Shown here: positions 16,001 to 25,420 of the stretch, one piece after another | Position numbering within the stretch: position 1 is the stretch's first letter | Layout of the letters: each line of letters opens with the position of its first letter | Assembly (NCBI GenBank): GCA_002348365.1 | Contig: DEBC01000025.1 | Span: 8,474 to 56,516 of the forward strand | Source: Alphaproteobacteria bacterium UBA2966 | Lineage (GTDB): Bacteria; Pseudomonadota; Alphaproteobacteria; UBA2966 | Length of the DNA: 48,043 bases | Direction of reading: 5' to 3' | The notes under the pieces: model-generated | Told to the model about the DNA's origin: nothing | Databases searched by the model: none | What the model saw: only the letters and a program-made list of their open reading frames with translations | Translations under genes and position numbers: made by a program

Positions 16001-17458
16001 GTGACATCGAGCTCTGAAACGGTCCGTCTTGACCGCGAAAAAATCACCGCATTTGTTGACGAGGTTTGGGAGAGCGAGATCGTCCCCGAACTCGAGACCT
16101 ATATTGAAATCCCTGCGAAATCTCCCGCCTTCGACCCGGGTTGGGAGGCAAACGGCTATATCGAAGAGGCCGTCGCGCATATCGAGAGATGGTGTCGAAA
16201 CCGGAACATCGACGACCTTGAAATCGACGTAATCCGTCTCGAAGGTCGTACTCCACTGATTTACATGGAGCACCCTGGAACGCCTGGTTATCGAGATGGC
16301 GAAACGGTCCTCCTATACGGTCACCTCGACAAACAGCCGGAAATGACGGGATGGCGCGATGACCTCGGCCCCTGGAAGTCGGTGCGTGAGGGCGACAAGC
16401 TTTATGGCCGGGGTGGTGCCGATGACGGCTACGCTGCATACGCGTCGTTGACGGCAATCGAAGCCTTACACCGTTTCGAAGGTAGCCATGGCCGATGCGT
16501 CATACTGATCGAAGGATGCGAGGAAAGCGGCAGCTACGACCTGCCCTACTACATCGATGCCTTGGCCGAGCGGATCGGTGAACCCAATTTGGTGGTGTGC
16601 CTGGATTCGGGGTGCGGAAATTATGACCAGCTGTGGGGAACAACGTCGCTACGTGGCCTGGTCTCCGGAACGTTGCGCGTCGATATCCTGGATGAGGGCG
16701 TGCACAGCGGCGATGCCAGCGGCATCGTGCCTTCGAGTTTTCGGATCGCGCGCCAGCTCCTGTCACGGATCGATGATGAGACCACGGGAGCCGTTCGTGT
16801 CGCCTCCGCCAATGTGGAGATCCCGAGCGATCGTGTGACCCAGGCCGACGTCGCCGCTCAGAACCTGGGGGACATGGTGTGGCGCAAGTTTCCCTTTGTT
16901 GGCGACTCGCAGGCCACGAGCAGCGACCTGAGCGAACTGATTCTCAACCGGACCTGGCGACCCGCGTTGTCCATTACCGGTCAGGCTGGGATGCCCGATC
17001 TCGGTGATGCGGGAAATGTTCTACGTCCCGGAACGTCGCTTGCGCTCTCCTTACGCATCCCGCCAACGGCAGATTCCCAGGCGATCGTGGACGACCTGAC
17101 TGCAACGTTGACGGCGGATCCACCCTACGGCGCGCACATCTCGGTCGAATTTGACACGGCCGCCGATGGCTGGAACGCACCACCCCTGGCGCCATGGCTC
17201 GAGACCGTAACGGACGATGCCTCGAACATTTATTTTGGCAAGCCCGCCGTCTACATGGGTGAAGGCGGCACCATCCCGTTCATGGGTATGCTCGGCGAGA
17301 AGTTTCCGGCGGCGCAGTTCCTCATTACGGGGGTACTGGGACCTGCATCGAACGCCCATGGACCGAACGAATTCCTACACATCCCCACGGGCAAAAAACT
17401 CACGGCCTGTGTTGCCCACCTGTTGATGGCGCATGCCTTGATTCACACGGAATCATGA
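16001..17458 (+). CDS. M20-family metallopeptidase (dipeptidase-like)
   Basis: This 485-residue di-zinc hydrolase probably cleaves dipeptides or N-acyl amino acids. The metal ligands are in LLYGHLDKQPEMTGW (His), GRGGADDGYAA (Asp), and EGCEESGS (catalytic Glu and Glu ligand), with the C-terminal GASNAHGPNE-like His segment (PASNAHGPNEFL). Length fits the DapE/carnosinase-like M20 group. The start is GTG at 16001 with a strong GGGAGG 9 nt upstream. It appears to be a single gene, preceded by a 16-bp palindrome. Confidence 0.85.
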   Translation: MTSSSETVRLDREKITAFVDEVWESEIVPELETYIEIPAKSPAFDPGWEANGYIEEAVAHIERWCRNRNIDDLEIDVIRLEGRTPLIYMEHPGTPGYRDGETVLLYGHLDKQPEMTGWRDDLGPWKSVREGDKLYGRGGADDGYAAYASLTAIEALHRFEGSHGRCVILIEGCEESGSYDLPYYIDALAERIGEPNLVVCLDSGCGNYDQLWGTTSLRGLVSGTLRVDILDEGVHSGDASGIVPSSFRIARQLLSRIDDETTGAVRVASANVEIPSDRVTQADVAAQNLGDMVWRKFPFVGDSQATSSDLSELILNRTWRPALSITGQAGMPDLGDAGNVLRPGTSLALSLRIPPTADSQAIVDDLTATLTADPPYGAHISVEFDTAADGWNAPPLAPWLETVTDDASNIYFGKPAVYMGEGGTIPFMGMLGEKFPAAQFLITGVLGPASNAHGPNEFLHIPTGKKLTACVAHLLMAHALIHTES

Positions 17459-17647
17459 CATCTCGGACCGACTTGCAAGGAGAATTCCATCCGAATTATT
17501 GGCTTTGATCGGCTGAGGAAGATTCCGGGACGCGCGCGGCCTTGCTAATTTGAGCGCGATGGGCAAAAAGAGGCTGAGACCCGTTTGACGGTTGATGTCC
17601 CGAAGGGTCTGGTCGAGCAGCCAGCCGGAAAGAAATGTGAGGTAAAC

Positions 17648-18148
17648 ATGTACGAGAAGAGTATTGAACTCCTGAACACTGCGGTGGCCGATGAGTTCAC
17701 GGCCATTCACCAGTGAATGTACTTCCATTTCCACTTTGACGATCAGGGGATCGAACTACTGTCCGCCCTCTTCAAGCGTACCGCCATCGAGGAAATGCAG
17801 CATGTCGAGCGGATCGCCGATCGCATCCTCTACCTCAAAGGCGACGTCATAATGGAGGCCAACGCCAAGGTTCAGCAGATCAGGGACATTCCCGGAATGC
17901 TGGAGTGGGCGACAAACTCCGAAACAGCTGCCATCAAGATGTACAACCAGTTCGCCCTCGAATGCGGCGCCAATGCCGATACCGCCACAAAAAAACTGTT
18001 TGAAGACCTGGTCATGGACGAGGAACGGCACTTCGGTCAATACGACGACGAAGTGGATAACATCGAACGTTTCGGCGAGAGCTACCTGGCCCAGCAGGCC
18101 ATGGAACGAAGCAAGGCGAAAACCGGACCCGCGGGAGGTGGTGCTTAG
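17648..18148 (+). pseudogene. Bacterioferritin-like gene split by TGA
   Basis: The frame from ATG 17648 gives MYEKSIELLNTAVADEFTAIHQ, then TGA (17714-17716), then MYFHFHFDDQGIELLSALF and a normal four-helix ferritin-like body (AIEEMQHVERIADRI, LVMDEERHFGQYDDEVDNI). The iron ligands are visible as Glu and ExxH motifs (EEMQHVE, DEERHFG), but the first helix ligand region (ADEFTAIHQ) is cut off. A Trp codon (TGG to TGA) or a Tyr is expected at the stop. An ATG directly follows the TGA, so re-initiation could make a protein lacking the first 23 residues. The original would store or detoxify iron. Confidence 0.8.
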
Positions 18149-18216
18149 GGCAAGCCATGCTGTAAGACGCGCTGAGACTCGTCAATCATTTCAGATCGCG
18201 GGATTCCCTTTCAAGG

Positions 18217-18241
18217 ACGCGGAAACTCGGGCGCGTTTTTT
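18217..18241 (+). terminator. Candidate terminator after the bacterioferritin-like gene
   Basis: ACGCG (18217-18221) pairs with CGCGT (18232-18236) and is followed by six T (18236-18241). The stem is short with a 10-nt loop, so this is a weak Rho-independent candidate lying between two convergent genes. Confidence 0.35.
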
Positions 18242-18280
18242 GGAGACTCTGCTCGAGCCGGGTCGGAGCGACTGACTGCC

Positions 18281-19102
18281 TTAAGTTGACTCCAAGTACT
18301 CTTCCAACCATTTCCTTGTCGCCGCAAACGACCGGCGGGCTATCTCCTCATAGCCAACTTCTTCAAGGAGTGACCGTCGCGGCGCCTCCACAGAAATGGG
18401 AATTCCCGCCGGCAGCGCCGCCATGACGCCGAACAGGTCGAGCCCGCCGTCCCCCGGGAACTGCCGCTCGAAGCGGCCCTGGTGAAGAATATCCTCGTCC
18501 GTTTGCGGTGGAATCTTGGGCGCATCGCACAACTGAATGTAGCGGAAGCGGCCTGGCGACAGGGCGGCCAGCTTTTCCAGGGTGCCGCCCGTGCGGTCGT
18601 AGTGGATGGCATCGATCATGAGGTGTGCATTTGGCGCGCCTGCCGCGGAAACGATGCGTTCGGCCTGTTCCAGGGTGGCGACACCCAGCGTCCAGGGCAT
18701 GAATTCCAGATGGAAATCCAACCCGTACGTACTGCCGAATTCGCAGAGGGCCGACAGGCGTTCGATATTCAAGGATTCGTCCTCTGCATCCGACGTGACC
18801 AACACCTTGGTTGTGCCCAATTCGGCCATCGCATCAAAGATGGGCGTCAGTGAGACGGGATCCGTGAACCTGTTGAGTTTGACGTTCTCGACGTCCAGCA
18901 CGCTCAGCCCCGTATCGCTCAGTCGCGACAACGTCTCACGCAGCATCTCCGATCCCACTGTCATCGGAAATTGCTCTTCTTCGGGCAGAGCAGGCACCAG
19001 TCGCAGACCAACTGCGTCGTAGCCGGCCTGGGCCGCAAATGAGACATGGTCCGGCGGGGCCAGACCGAAAACCGTTAGGTAGGCGAGCGATATCTGATTC
19101 AT
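18281..19102 (-). CDS. Sugar phosphate isomerase/epimerase-type TIM barrel protein
   Basis: The 273-residue protein matches the AP-endonuclease-2 / xylose isomerase-like superfamily. It starts ISLAYLTVFGLAPPDHVSFAA, and has metal-site acidic residues in HLEFMPWT and LMIDAIHYDRTG, then RYIQLCDAP and a terminal ISVEAP. Members isomerise or epimerise sugars and inositol derivatives using a divalent metal. The substrate is not readable from neighbours. It is divergent from the orphan gene at 19317, with an inverted repeat at 19196-19220 between them. Confidence 0.82.
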   Translation of the reverse strand: MNQISLAYLTVFGLAPPDHVSFAAQAGYDAVGLRLVPALPEEEQFPMTVGSEMLRETLSRLSDTGLSVLDVENVKLNRFTDPVSLTPIFDAMAELGTTKVLVTSDAEDESLNIERLSALCEFGSTYGLDFHLEFMPWTLGVATLEQAERIVSAAGAPNAHLMIDAIHYDRTGGTLEKLAALSPGRFRYIQLCDAPKIPPQTDEDILHQGRFERQFPGDGGLDLFGVMAALPAGIPISVEAPRRSLLEEVGYEEIARRSFAATRKWLEEYLEST

Positions 19103-19195
19103 TGACGTCCTGTCCGTGGATCCAACGCTGGGGCTCGTCGGGAGTGTAGATCAAAGGTCCTGCCGTTGCTGTAGTCGACGCCTACGCACGATACC

Positions 19196-19220
19196 GAGTG
19201 TCAGCCTAGAACGGACACTC
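19196..19220. promoter_or_regulatory. Inverted repeat between divergent genes
   Basis: GAGTGTC (19196-19202) and GACACTC (19214-19220) are perfect inverted copies 11 nt apart, in the 214-bp gap between the divergent isomerase-like gene and the orphan at 19317. It is a candidate operator. Nothing else recognisable lies in this gap. Confidence 0.35.
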
Positions 19221-19316
19221 ATCATGGGAGAATGTAAAATGTGAGGAGCAAAACCGCACGCCGCTGGCCCAAATCGAACCATTCGGTATGCTGAAACAAA
19301 ATGGGAGGCGCAAAAC

Positions 19317-19931
19317 ATGTCCAACGGAATGATATTCGATCTACCGGTCGACTGGACGGGAGAGAATCCCGGGGTTTACCTGAAGGACGACCCGTCCGGG
19401 CCGTGGACCACGCTGGCGTCGTTCTTCCGAATCTTCGCCTCGCCCAAAGGTCAGGGCACGGCCCTATTGCTTCTGGCTTCGCCGAACGATGAGTTCGGCA
19501 CCGACTCTGCACCCAATGTCTGCATCACCGACAACGAGCCCTTGGCCCGGTGGCTGGTCAACGACTTCGCGGCGAACTTCGCGTTCTTCAGGGACACGCC
19601 GTCGATACCCGCCATCACCTATGTGGGGCTGGACTCGTCCAAGCAGGGCGGCGATGCCTTGACCACCTACAGCGAGACCGTTTCGGGCGGTGGCTATGAC
19701 GTTCGGCTAGACTGGAAAGGCCTGGGTGAGCCCTTCGGCATGGTGGTGCCACCGGACAGTGCACCGACGGGTAAACACACGTTCCTGAGCATGTTCGTGG
19801 GCACCGATGGCGGCACAGTAACACTGAACGGGGCTCCGCTTCCTGGGCAACCGGTGCCCCGTGACGCGTTCGGCAGGCAGATCACGAGCGCCTTCCTCGC
19901 GTTTTCGGAAATCTGGATGCGGCACGACTGA
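19317..19931 (+). CDS. Hypothetical protein (204 aa)
   Basis: This is a complete reading frame with a clear GGGAGG ribosome-binding site 8 nt before ATG. There is no signal peptide or membrane segment. Visible stretches include FDLPVDWTGENPGVYLKDD, LARWLVNDFAANFAFFRD, a glycine-rich SETVSGGGYDVRLDWKGLG, and VTLNGAPLPGQPVPRDAFG near the end. I do not recognise a family. The composition is that of a soluble, beta-rich cytosolic protein and codon use matches its neighbours, so it is probably a real gene. It is convergent with the decayed AAA/TPR gene. Confidence 0.65.
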   Translation: MSNGMIFDLPVDWTGENPGVYLKDDPSGPWTTLASFFRIFASPKGQGTALLLLASPNDEFGTDSAPNVCITDNEPLARWLVNDFAANFAFFRDTPSIPAITYVGLDSSKQGGDALTTYSETVSGGGYDVRLDWKGLGEPFGMVVPPDSAPTGKHTFLSMFVGTDGGTVTLNGAPLPGQPVPRDAFGRQITSAFLAFSEIWMRHD

Positions 19932-19938
19932 ATGGACG

Positions 19939-22150
19939 CTACGACAGACCTTCAAGGAGTTCGCGCGCCTCGGTCAGGTCTGCGAATTCAAACCCGTCTG
20001 TGAACGTGTCGACTACGGGTTGGAGCAGTTCTCGTGCTTCGTCTCTCCTGTCCTGATCGGTCCACAGCCGGCTGAGGCTGTTGGCTACCCTCAACTCAAG
20101 CGATCGGGCTCTCTGGTCGCGGGTCAACCTGAGCCCACGCAGATAACAGGCTTCCGCTTGGGCCTGGTCCGCCCCATTAGCGAGATGGAGATTCCCCTCG
20201 ATGCGATGGGTTTCACTCTCGACCCAACGCTCCTGCGAGCGCTCCATGATCGCTTTGGAATCAGCGATCGCGCCCACTGCAGCGTCAAACTCGCCCAGCC
20301 TGATATAGCCTTCCGCCAACACCGCCATTGACCAGGGCATCAAGTAATTCACACCGCCCTGCACATAGAGAGCCTCAAAACTTTGCTTAGAAGCTTCCAC
20401 GCCAGAGCGTAACTCTCCACGCATGATTTTGAGCCATGCCCGCCAGAACATACCCACGCCCAACCACATTTGGAGGCCGTGCTCCTTGCCTACTGAGATC
20501 ATTTCCTGCGCGCAGGACTCGACCTCATCCCAATCATTCAGAAGCGCGCCGAGAACAACTCCTCCATTGTGAAGTGCATAGGCCAGAGTGTTGGCATGGG
20601 ACAATGTGCGGGCGAACTCGATTCCTTCGCGCGACCGAGCAGTCGCTTCCGCAGGAAATCCCAGGCAGGAAAAGGCCTGTGCCAGAAAGTTGAGCCCTCC
20701 AACGCGGAAGTTCTGTCCCAATTGAAAGGCCAGGGGGCCGTGACGATCCTGGTCGTAGAGCTCCAGAGCCGTCTCCAGATTGTGCCTGGCCTCTTCGAAG
20801 GCTCCCATCGTGACCTGCGCGGTGCCGAGCAGGCGATGTCCGATCATCCTGTTGTCGAGATCCTCGCCGCGCTCCGCAGGTTGCAGAATGGCCTTGGCCA
20901 GTTCCGCACAGCGGGCCTTCGATCCGGCAACGAGCTGGAACGCCCACTGACCATACAGCACGGGCATAATCTGCTTGGCCTCACCAAGCTTATCGCTCAA
21001 ATCCAGCGCCCGTTCCGTGGCACGCGCCAGTTCCTCAACCATGTACCCTCTGGCCGCGACCAGCGGCGCGGTATATCCGATGAGGAGACTGAGCTCCTGG
21101 CGGTCACGCGATTCGTTGTCCGGTAAACTCGCGATGAGCTCGAGCACCCGCTCCAGATGGGCAACAGCCTCGGGATTAGCCGATCGTCGTGTCGCAAGTG
21201 TCGCCGCTTGCTGCCAGCGCTGGATCGCCTGCTCGATCAGATCGGCCTCGGTCAGGTGGTGAGCCAGGAGTTCCGGCTGCGTATCTGCAATCTCCGGATT
21301 ATGCTCTGAAATGACTTCGGCTAACCGCGCGTGCAACTGCTTGCGCCGGCTGATCAGCAGGCTCGCATAGGCAGCATCCTGCACCAGAGCATGCTTGAAA
21401 CTGTAACTTTGATGTGGCGGCACGCCGCGGCGAAAAAACCAGTTCGGCGGTGACGAGTTGATCCAGCGCCCCGGCAATGTCCTCTTCGCTACGTTCGGCG
21501 GCGGCGGCCAAAAGGGCCAGTGAAAACTCCCGGCCGATCACCGAAGCGATCTGTGCAACCTCACGGACTGGAGCCATCCGATCCAGGCGCGCTGTCAGGG
21601 AATCCTGCAATGTGGCGGGAACGGCCGGCGGCGGTAGCGTGCCTTCCATGCTGAATTCGGATTCCTTTTCCGTTAGCACACCTGACTCGAGAACGGTTTT
21701 GGTCAATTCCTCTACGAAAAGCGGCACGCCATCCGTGCGCTCGAGGATCTGCTCCATGACTTTATCGGGTAGCGCCTTGCCATCCGTCAGGTCATGCACA
21801 ATGTCCGTGATCTGGTTGCGGGCCAAGCGGTTGAGGGAGAGAGACGTCACATGGGCATGACCCGACCATGGCGCCTCAAATTCCGGACGATACGTCATGA
21901 CCGCCAGAACGCGATGCTCCGAGACCGCCTGCAATGCGAGGTCCATGAGTTCGAGGGTCGTAGGATCCATCCAATGGGCATCTTCGACGATCAGCAGAAA
22001 CGGTCCGCCCGATTCATAGGCTGCCAACTGATCAACCAGTGCCGTGAGCGTTGCCTGCTTCAACTCATCCGGAGACAGCTCAAGCGGGCCATATCGGTCT
22101 TCGGCAGGGATGGACAGCAAGCTCGCGAGGATCGGAGCAGGTGAAGCCAA
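19939..22150 (-). pseudogene. AAA-ATPase/TPR regulator, N-terminally truncated and frameshifted
   Basis: Two overlapping frames join into one protein of the predicted-ATPase/TPR type often fused to adenylate cyclase domains. The first part (22150 to about 21440) has a Walker-B-like FLLIVEDAHWMDP, a VPLFVEELTKTVLESG sensor segment and DSLTARLDRM. At a run of six A (21433-21438 on the plus strand), one extra base shifts the frame; with five, LVFRRGVPPHQSYSFKHALVQ is restored and continues into about 480 residues of TPR-like helices (e.g. RHNLETALELYDQDRHG). The Walker A motif and everything before it are missing; a stop lies just upstream in frame, so the 5' end was deleted. Confidence 0.75.
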
Positions 22151-22151
22151 C

Positions 22152-22577
22152 TCATCGCGTGCCGGCGCCAGCGCAGCTCAGTTCGCGGTACGCCAGACCC
22201 AGTCGTTCATCGAGCTTGAAATGCGGCCACCAGGTTTCGTTGCGTTCGGAGTAATGACGTGCAAGTTCACGGTATCGATGTGCGAGCTCTTCCGCGGCTG
22301 AATGGTCTCCTCGATACGCCACCCAGCGAAACCAGGCAATCGACGACCGGAAAAATTCCTCGCTTTCCCTGTCGTAGGTGATGTCGGCATCCCGCAGCGC
22401 GGCATATCCCTTCGACCTGGCGTCAGAGAGAGATGTGCCGGGGGGCACGGATTCTGAAAACCTCTCGTTTGCCTGAAGCTCGGCCGTTTCGAGATCCGCG
22501 CTAACCTGGGCCCATCCCGCATGGGTGAGAAGCCCAGGTGGCACAAGGAGCAGGACAGCCCAGAAGAGGACCAGCAT
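22152..22577 (-). CDS. Secreted hypothetical protein (about 141 aa)
   Basis: The product starts with a signal peptide (MLVLFWAVLLLVPPGLLTHAGWA), followed by a helical, charged region (TAELQANERFSESVPPG, SSIAWFRWVAYRGDHSAAEE, HRYRELARHYSERNETWWPH). It ends YRELSCAGAGTR, immediately beside the truncated end of the AAA/TPR pseudogene, so its natural C-terminus may have been altered by the same deletion. A TTG at 22589 is an alternative start. I recognise no family; the middle has a faint TPR/Sel1 feel (WVAYRGDHSAAEELA). Confidence 0.45.
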   Translation of the reverse strand: MLVLFWAVLLLVPPGLLTHAGWAQVSADLETAELQANERFSESVPPGTSLSDARSKGYAALRDADITYDRESEEFFRSSIAWFRWVAYRGDHSAAEELAHRYRELARHYSERNETWWPHFKLDERLGLAYRELSCAGAGTR

Positions 22578-22609
22578 GCCGCCACGCAAGGTGACCGTCC
22601 CAAATAGTT

Positions 22610-22649
22610 GACTGGCTCACCTGCTCAACTGGCGTCTCACAAGCCAGTC
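22610..22649 (-). terminator. Inverted repeat downstream of the dehydrogenase operon
   Basis: GACTGGCT (22610-22617) and AGCCAGTC (22642-22649) are perfect 8-bp inverted copies with a 24-nt loop, directly after the last gene (NTF2-like) of the minus-strand dehydrogenase operon. It may terminate that transcript; no T-run is seen. Confidence 0.4.
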
Positions 22650-22690
22650 CGTTGCGTTCTGAGGGTGCGCAAAGGTGTCGCAGGCAGCAA

Positions 22691-23239
22691 CTAGGCCGCC
22701 AGGCCCGCCGAAGCACGCATCTTGAAGATCGGGTCGTCCTTGTCGCGGCGCAGCGGTGCCCATTCAGGCTTTAGCGGTGGGATATCCTCGCGCTGCACCC
22801 GCGTGGACTCGAACACCACGACACGATCAGCGATTTTCCACGGGCCGTCGCGCCTCTCGACGCGATCGACATAGCGCCCGAACTGGCAGAACTGAACCGT
22901 TGCCTCTCCGTCGCCAACGCCGTATTCGGTCCGCGCTGCCTCGCCCAGTGTGTGTGAGGTGATGAAATATGTCTCAACCACGGCCACGTCGGCTCCCGCG
23001 AACTCGATCAGGCAGTTTCCCAAGAAATGGACGCTTTGCGGCAGCAATCCGTTCCGGTCGCGAATGAACTCGATCAAACCGTCCACGCCGCCCTTGTAGT
23101 CACCATGATCGTCGTGGGCGTCCTCGTGATAGACGGCCCGCACACCTTCCCAGTCCGCCCGATCGACGGCACGAGCATAGTGTCCCATGAGGTCACGAAT
23201 TTCCTCACGGTCGATGAGTCGTTGCAATGCATCTAGCAT
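22691..23239 (-). CDS. NTF2/SnoaL-like domain protein
   Basis: The 182-residue protein has the SnoaL-like NTF2 fold seen in many small isomerases, cyclases and ring-hydroxylating dioxygenase beta-like proteins: LQRLIDREEIRDLMGHYARAVD, then WEGVRAVYHEDAHDDHG with its acidic/His pocket, and FGRYVDRVERRDGPWKIADRVV. Typical members act on steroid- or polyketide-like substrates, but many have unknown roles. It is the last gene of the E1alpha-E1beta-E2 operon (45-nt gap), which suggests a role in the same catabolic pathway. Confidence 0.78.
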   Translation of the reverse strand: MLDALQRLIDREEIRDLMGHYARAVDRADWEGVRAVYHEDAHDDHGDYKGGVDGLIEFIRDRNGLLPQSVHFLGNCLIEFAGADVAVVETYFITSHTLGEAARTEYGVGDGEATVQFCQFGRYVDRVERRDGPWKIADRVVVFESTRVQREDIPPLKPEWAPLRRDKDDPIFKMRASAGLAA

Positions 23240-23284
23240 GACAGAACTCCTTCACTTACCGGGTCCCTTCGGGCCCTGCCTCGT

Positions 23285-24433
23285 TCAAAGCCAGCTCGAC
23301 GGATCCTCAATCAGCTCCTTAAGGCGGCTCAGGAAGCGCGCGCACGGTGCGCCATCGACGACCCGATGATCGAACGACAGCACGAACGTGACGCGATCGC
23401 GCACCACCACGTCGTCACCTTCCACGACCGGGGCCCGACGTACGCGTCCGACTCCCAGGATGGCTGCCTGGGGCGGATTGAGGACAGGGGTGAACCAGTC
23501 CACGCCCATGCCGCCCAGGTTGGTGACCGTGAATGTTCCGCCTTCCAGGTCATCGGGGCTCAGGCGCCGGTTGCGTGCCTTCTCCGCGAGTTCCGCGACC
23601 GCCTTGGCAATATCACCAAGCCCCGCATCTCCGGCACCTTTGACCACCGGCACCGTCAATCCCTCTTCAGTGTCCACGGCCACGTTGAGATTGATGTGGG
23701 CAAACTGGTGGATGGCACTGTCGACCAACGCCACATTGAGTGCCGGATTGTCCTTGAGGGCACGCGCCGTGGCCAGCAGGATGATGTCGTTGATCGTCGG
23801 CTCGACCCCGAACTCCTTTTTCCAGGAATCTCGCTTGTCCTGACGGGCTGCCAGGCAGGCCGAGAAATCAACCTCGATGCCCTCGGTCACCTGAGGGGCC
23901 TGTGCCCAATTGGCCGAGAGGCGTTCCGCCGCGACCTTGCGAATTCCTGCCAGCGGGATGACCTCGACGCCCTCCGGCACCTCGTCTTCCTTCTTGGGCG
24001 CTGTTCCCGATTCGATGGCATTTTGCACATCTTCCTTGGTCACACGGCCGCCCGGCCCGGTACCCTCCAGGGCATCGGCGTCGATGCCGTTGCGATCCGC
24101 AAGACGCCGTGCAACCGGGGTGACCCGCTCCTTGGGTGGGGAGTCCGCAGGCGCTGCAGCGACGGGCTCTTCCGGCTCGTCCGGTACTTCCTCGCCGGCA
24201 TCTCCGATCCAGGCAAGAGTCGCACCCACAGGGAGCTCCTGATCCGCCTGCCCAACGATTTTCAAGATCACGCCACCGAGCGGGGATTCGACATCCACAA
24301 CGGCCTTGTCGGTTTCAACCGAGAGGATTTCGTCACCTTCCTTGATCTCGTCGCCTTCGGAAACCTTCCATTCAACGACGCGTCCCACTTCCATGGTGTG
24401 GCCGAACGCCGCCAAGCGAAAACGTGTCGCCAT
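23285..24433 (-). CDS. 2-oxoacid dehydrogenase E2 (dihydrolipoamide acyltransferase)
   Basis: The 382-residue protein has the E2 layout: one lipoyl domain (SVETDKAVVDVESP, lipoylated Lys43), an acidic/Pro linker, a peripheral subunit-binding domain (VTPVARRLADRNGIDADAL, about 104-140) and the catalytic domain ending in SFDHRVVDGAP, with the HxxxDG active site. It transfers an acyl group from E1 to CoA. One lipoyl domain and linkage to acetoin-type E1 genes suggest acetoin or a branched/unusual 2-oxoacid; pyruvate is also possible. It lies 15 nt after E1beta. No E3 gene is in the operon. Confidence 0.9.
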   Translation of the reverse strand: MATRFRLAAFGHTMEVGRVVEWKVSEGDEIKEGDEILSVETDKAVVDVESPLGGVILKIVGQADQELPVGATLAWIGDAGEEVPDEPEEPVAAAPADSPPKERVTPVARRLADRNGIDADALEGTGPGGRVTKEDVQNAIESGTAPKKEDEVPEGVEVIPLAGIRKVAAERLSANWAQAPQVTEGIEVDFSACLAARQDKRDSWKKEFGVEPTINDIILLATARALKDNPALNVALVDSAIHQFAHINLNVAVDTEEGLTVPVVKGAGDAGLGDIAKAVAELAEKARNRRLSPDDLEGGTFTVTNLGGMGVDWFTPVLNPPQAAILGVGRVRRAPVVEGDDVVVRDRVTFVLSFDHRVVDGAPCARFLSRLKELIEDPSSWL

Positions 24434-24448
24434 GGTTATCCCTCCGAC

Positions 24449-25420
24449 CTAGGCAATCACGCGGCGAACCGCGTCAACGACATCGTCCACTCGGGGAACG
24501 ACACTGTCGGCCAGCGACGGGGCGAAAGGCATGGGAACATGCGGCATACCGACACGAATGACAGGAGCCTGAAGGTCCTTGAAGCAGCTCTCCGCTATCA
24601 TCGCTGCGATCTCGGCGCCGGTGCCCGCAAAGGAGGAATCCTCTTCGCAGACCACCGCCCGGCCGGTCTTACGCACGGATTCACAGATCGTATCGGTATC
24701 CAGCGGCGACAGGGTACGCGGGTCGACGACCTCGATATCGAAGCCGTCGTCCTCGAGAAGAACACCTGCTTCGAGTGACTTGCCGACCATCGGACCGATA
24801 CCGATGACCGTGGCATCCTCGCCCTCGCGCTTGACTTCGGCCTCGCCGAAGGGGATGAGGAATTCCTCATCCGGCACCTCGCCTTCACTCGTATAAATCC
24901 GCTTGTACTCCATAAACATGACGGGGTCGGGACTGCGCACCGCGGTTTTCAACAACCCTTTGGCATCCTTGGGAGTGGACGGCACAACAACCTGCAGTCC
25001 AGGCACATGCATGAACCAGGATTCCATAATCTGGGAATGTTGAGCCGCGACATAGCGGCCGAGCCCGCAGGGCAGTCGGATGACGATCGGCACACTCGCC
25101 TGCCCACCCGTCATGTAGCGCATCTTGGCAGCCTGATTGACCACCTCGTCCATGGCGCAGGTGATGAAGTCCAGGTACATGATCTCGACCACGGGCCGCA
25201 TTCCGGCCAGCGCCGCGCCCACACCCAGGCCGACGATGCCCGCCTCGGCAATCGGCGTTTGAAAAATGCGGTCGGGATACTTGTCGACGACCCCTTCGGT
25301 CACGGTATAGGGGCCGCCCTGAGCGATGACATCTTCTCCGATGACGAAAACGCTGTCGTCCCGCGCCATCTCTTCGTGGATTGCGGAGTGAAGGGCATCG
25401 CGAAAAGTGATCGTGCTCAT
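24449..25420 (-). CDS. 2-oxoacid/acetoin dehydrogenase E1 beta subunit
   Basis: This 323-residue transketolase-like subunit forms the alpha2beta2 E1 with the preceding gene. Visible landmarks are TFRDALHSAIHEEMARDD, the ThDP-binding GEDVIAQGGPYTVTEG with Glu, IAEAGIVGLGVGAALAGMRPVVE, and the C-terminal VVDPRTLSPLDTDTI plus EEDSSFAGTGAEI. It overlaps E1alpha by 4 nt (ATGA), so the two subunits are translated together in equal amounts. Confidence 0.9.
   Translation of the reverse strand: MSTITFRDALHSAIHEEMARDDSVFVIGEDVIAQGGPYTVTEGVVDKYPDRIFQTPIAEAGIVGLGVGAALAGMRPVVEIMYLDFITCAMDEVVNQAAKMRYMTGGQASVPIVIRLPCGLGRYVAAQHSQIMESWFMHVPGLQVVVPSTPKDAKGLLKTAVRSPDPVMFMEYKRIYTSEGEVPDEEFLIPFGEAEVKREGEDATVIGIGPMVGKSLEAGVLLEDDGFDIEVVDPRTLSPLDTDTICESVRKTGRAVVCEEDSSFAGTGAEIAAMIAESCFKDLQAPVIRVGMPHVPMPFAPSLADSVVPRVDDVVDAVRRVIA

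Noticed and set aside
17714..17716. TGA as selenocysteine or reassigned Trp
   Set aside because: Several intact genes end in TGA (nadK and accC, for example), and I see no SECIS-like hairpin directly downstream. The family has no selenocysteine here.
18149..18275. Short gene fragment ending at 18275 (DAETRARFLETLLEPGRSD tail)
   Set aside because: It overlaps the bacterioferritin-like gene in another frame and lacks a start or ribosome-binding site; the tail alone is not enough to call.
23366..24778. Long plus-strand open frame (470 codons) opposite E2 and E1beta
   Set aside because: It is antisense to two well-conserved dehydrogenase genes, and its sequence shows no family motif. High GC content often leaves long open frames on the opposite strand.
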